Source of the DNA: Ignavibacteriae bacterium HGW-Ignavibacteriae-3
Lineage (GTDB): Bacteria; Bacteroidota; Ignavibacteria; Ignavibacteriales; Melioribacteraceae
Assembly (NCBI GenBank): GCA_002839795.1
Contig: PGYS01000019.1
Span: forward strand, 1-33,721
DNA length: 33,721 nt
Reading direction: 5' to 3'
Shown: positions 32,954 through 33,721 of the stretch, piece after piece
How the letters are laid out: each line of letters opens with the position of its first letter
Position numbering within the stretch: position 1 is the first letter of the stretch
Translations under genes and position numbers: made by a program
Notes under the pieces: model-generated
Database searches by the model: none
Seen by the model: the letters and a program-made list of their open reading frames with translations, nothing else
Told to the model about the DNA's origin: nothing

Positions 32954-33721
32954 CCTTTTTATAGCCGAAGCTTTTTAATATAACGGGGTTGGATCTCCAT
33001 TTCTCTCTTACTTTAACACGGAGTTCAAGATAGACTTCGTGCTGGAGAAATTTTTCAATTGCAGCGCGTGCTTCCTGTCCCAATCTTTTAATTGCGTCCC
33101 CCTTTGCTCCGAGAATGATAGGTTTCTGGGAATCCTTTTCGACAACTATCTCAGCGCTGATATAATCTTTAGAATTGTCACGCTCTTTGAATTCTGCAAT
33201 TATCACTTCAGTGCTGTAAGGAATTTCATCACGGTATCTTTCAAAAACCTTTTCGCGTATAATCTCGGAGACGAAGAAGCGTTCATTTTCATCGCTGAGC
33301 TGATCATCGGGAAAATATTTCGGATGTTCAGGAAGATACTCCAGAATTGACTCGGTGACGTAGGGAAGATTAAATCCTTCAGCGGCAGATATAGGAATTA
33401 TCTTTTCAAAAATACCTTTGGCCGATATATCATTTATTAATTTCTCAACCACCGACTGCTCGGATAAATCTATTTTATTTATCAATAGAATCTTTTTTGT
33501 CTCAGTACTGCTTAAAATTCTGGAAACTCTTTCATCCGATAAAGTCTGGGAACCTGTTGGATCTTCCTTTATATCAATGATGAACAGCACGAGCTCAGAA
33601 TCTTTAACCGAGTGGAACACATAATCGAGCATCCTTTCCTGAAGAAGGTATTCCGGATTAAGAATTCCGGGCGTATCCTGAAAGATGATCTGAAAATTCT
33701 CAGAAGATAAAATTCCAAGTA
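32943..33721 (-). CDS. era: GTPase Era, C-terminal part (cut by window edge)
   Basis: About 259 codons are visible. The reading frame continues to base 33721, so the N terminus with the P-loop lies outside. The visible part starts in the switch region: QIIFQDTPGILNP (G3 motif DTPG), then NKID (G4, LLINKIDL) and ISA (G5, IPISAAEGFN). The C-terminal KH RNA-binding domain is intact (IILGAKGDAIKRLGQEARAAIEKFL ... VREKWRSNP). Era binds 16S rRNA and assists 30S assembly. An ATG at 33632 is internal (codes for the Met of QERMLDYV) and not the true start. It heads the visible part of the run era-EamA-acyP-ispF-DedA-lnt. Confidence 0.93.
   Translation of the reverse strand, partial: LGILSSENFQIIFQDTPGILNPEYLLQERMLDYVFHSVKDSELVLFIIDIKEDPTGSQTLSDERVSRILSSTETKKILLINKIDLSEQSVVEKLINDISAKGIFEKIIPISAAEGFNLPYVTESILEYLPEHPKYFPDDQLSDENERFFVSEIIREKVFERYRDEIPYSTEVIIAEFKERDNSKDYISAEIVVEKDSQKPIILGAKGDAIKRLGQEARAAIEKFLQHEVYLELRVKVREKWRSNPVILKSFGYKKDDE

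Noticed and set aside
33632-33721. Treating the ATG at 33632 as the era start
   Set aside because: The frame stays open to the window edge and encodes the DTPG GTPase motif upstream of that Met, so the gene is truncated by the window, not short.

Overview
The window looks like chromosome from an anaerobic or facultative Bacteroidota/Ignavibacteria-type bacterium. This is inferred from the AT-rich coding style, the FadL-type outer-membrane protein, a bacillithiol-type BshA, polysulfide/thiosulfate reductase-like genes and a multiheme cytochrome c. The exact taxon cannot be fixed from sequence reading alone. Both ends cut through genes: mgtE at the left and era at the right. No tRNA, rRNA, CRISPR array or insertion sequence was seen.

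Left part (1-9405). A truncated Mg2+ transporter gene (mgtE) is followed by a small secreted H-type-lectin-like protein. Next comes a nucleotide-sugar / cell-surface block: rfbD, a PfkB-family kinase, bshA, ugd, rfbC and galE. A divergent three-gene plus-strand operon follows, encoding a carboxymuconolactone-decarboxylase-like protein, an ECF-S-like membrane protein and a THEP1-type NTPase. It ends at a large imperfect hairpin at 9406-9465.

Central part (9492-24546). About 15 kb of genes all on the minus strand form a sulfur-metabolism island. Read 5' to 3' the order is: mobA; a membrane-anchored dodecaheme cytochrome c; MerR regulator 2; a Tat-exported molybdopterin oxidoreductase with its four-cluster ferredoxin and NrfD membrane subunits (Psr/Phs-like); two half-size YeeE/YedE sulfur transporters; a membrane-anchored rhodanese-like protein without the catalytic Cys; MerR regulator 1; an SQR-like flavoprotein; a DUF1641 protein; a DsrC/TusE-like protein; a DsrE2-like protein; a DUF302-like exported protein; and a FadL-like outer-membrane channel. 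The two MerR regulators are paralogues with an eight-cysteine C-terminal domain resembling the two-CW domain. Each is preceded, 10-12 nt before its start codon, by nearly the same 27-bp imperfect dyad. The island is therefore probably one regulon controlled by a cysteine- or cluster-sensing MerR pair. The likely chain is outer-membrane entry or exit of sulfur compounds, periplasmic reduction or oxidation by the molybdoenzyme, sulfur import through the YeeE pair, and cytoplasmic sulfane-sulfur handling by the DsrE/DsrC/flavoprotein set.

Right part (24632-33721). A small four-helix membrane protein, a 387-bp stretch with no convincing gene, a DEDD exonuclease and a DUF1624-type acyltransferase are followed by a compact minus-strand housekeeping run: era, an EamA permease, acyP, ispF, a DedA-family gene, lnt, an L-threonine aldolase gene and a thioesterase gene. 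Many junctions there overlap by 1-11 nt.
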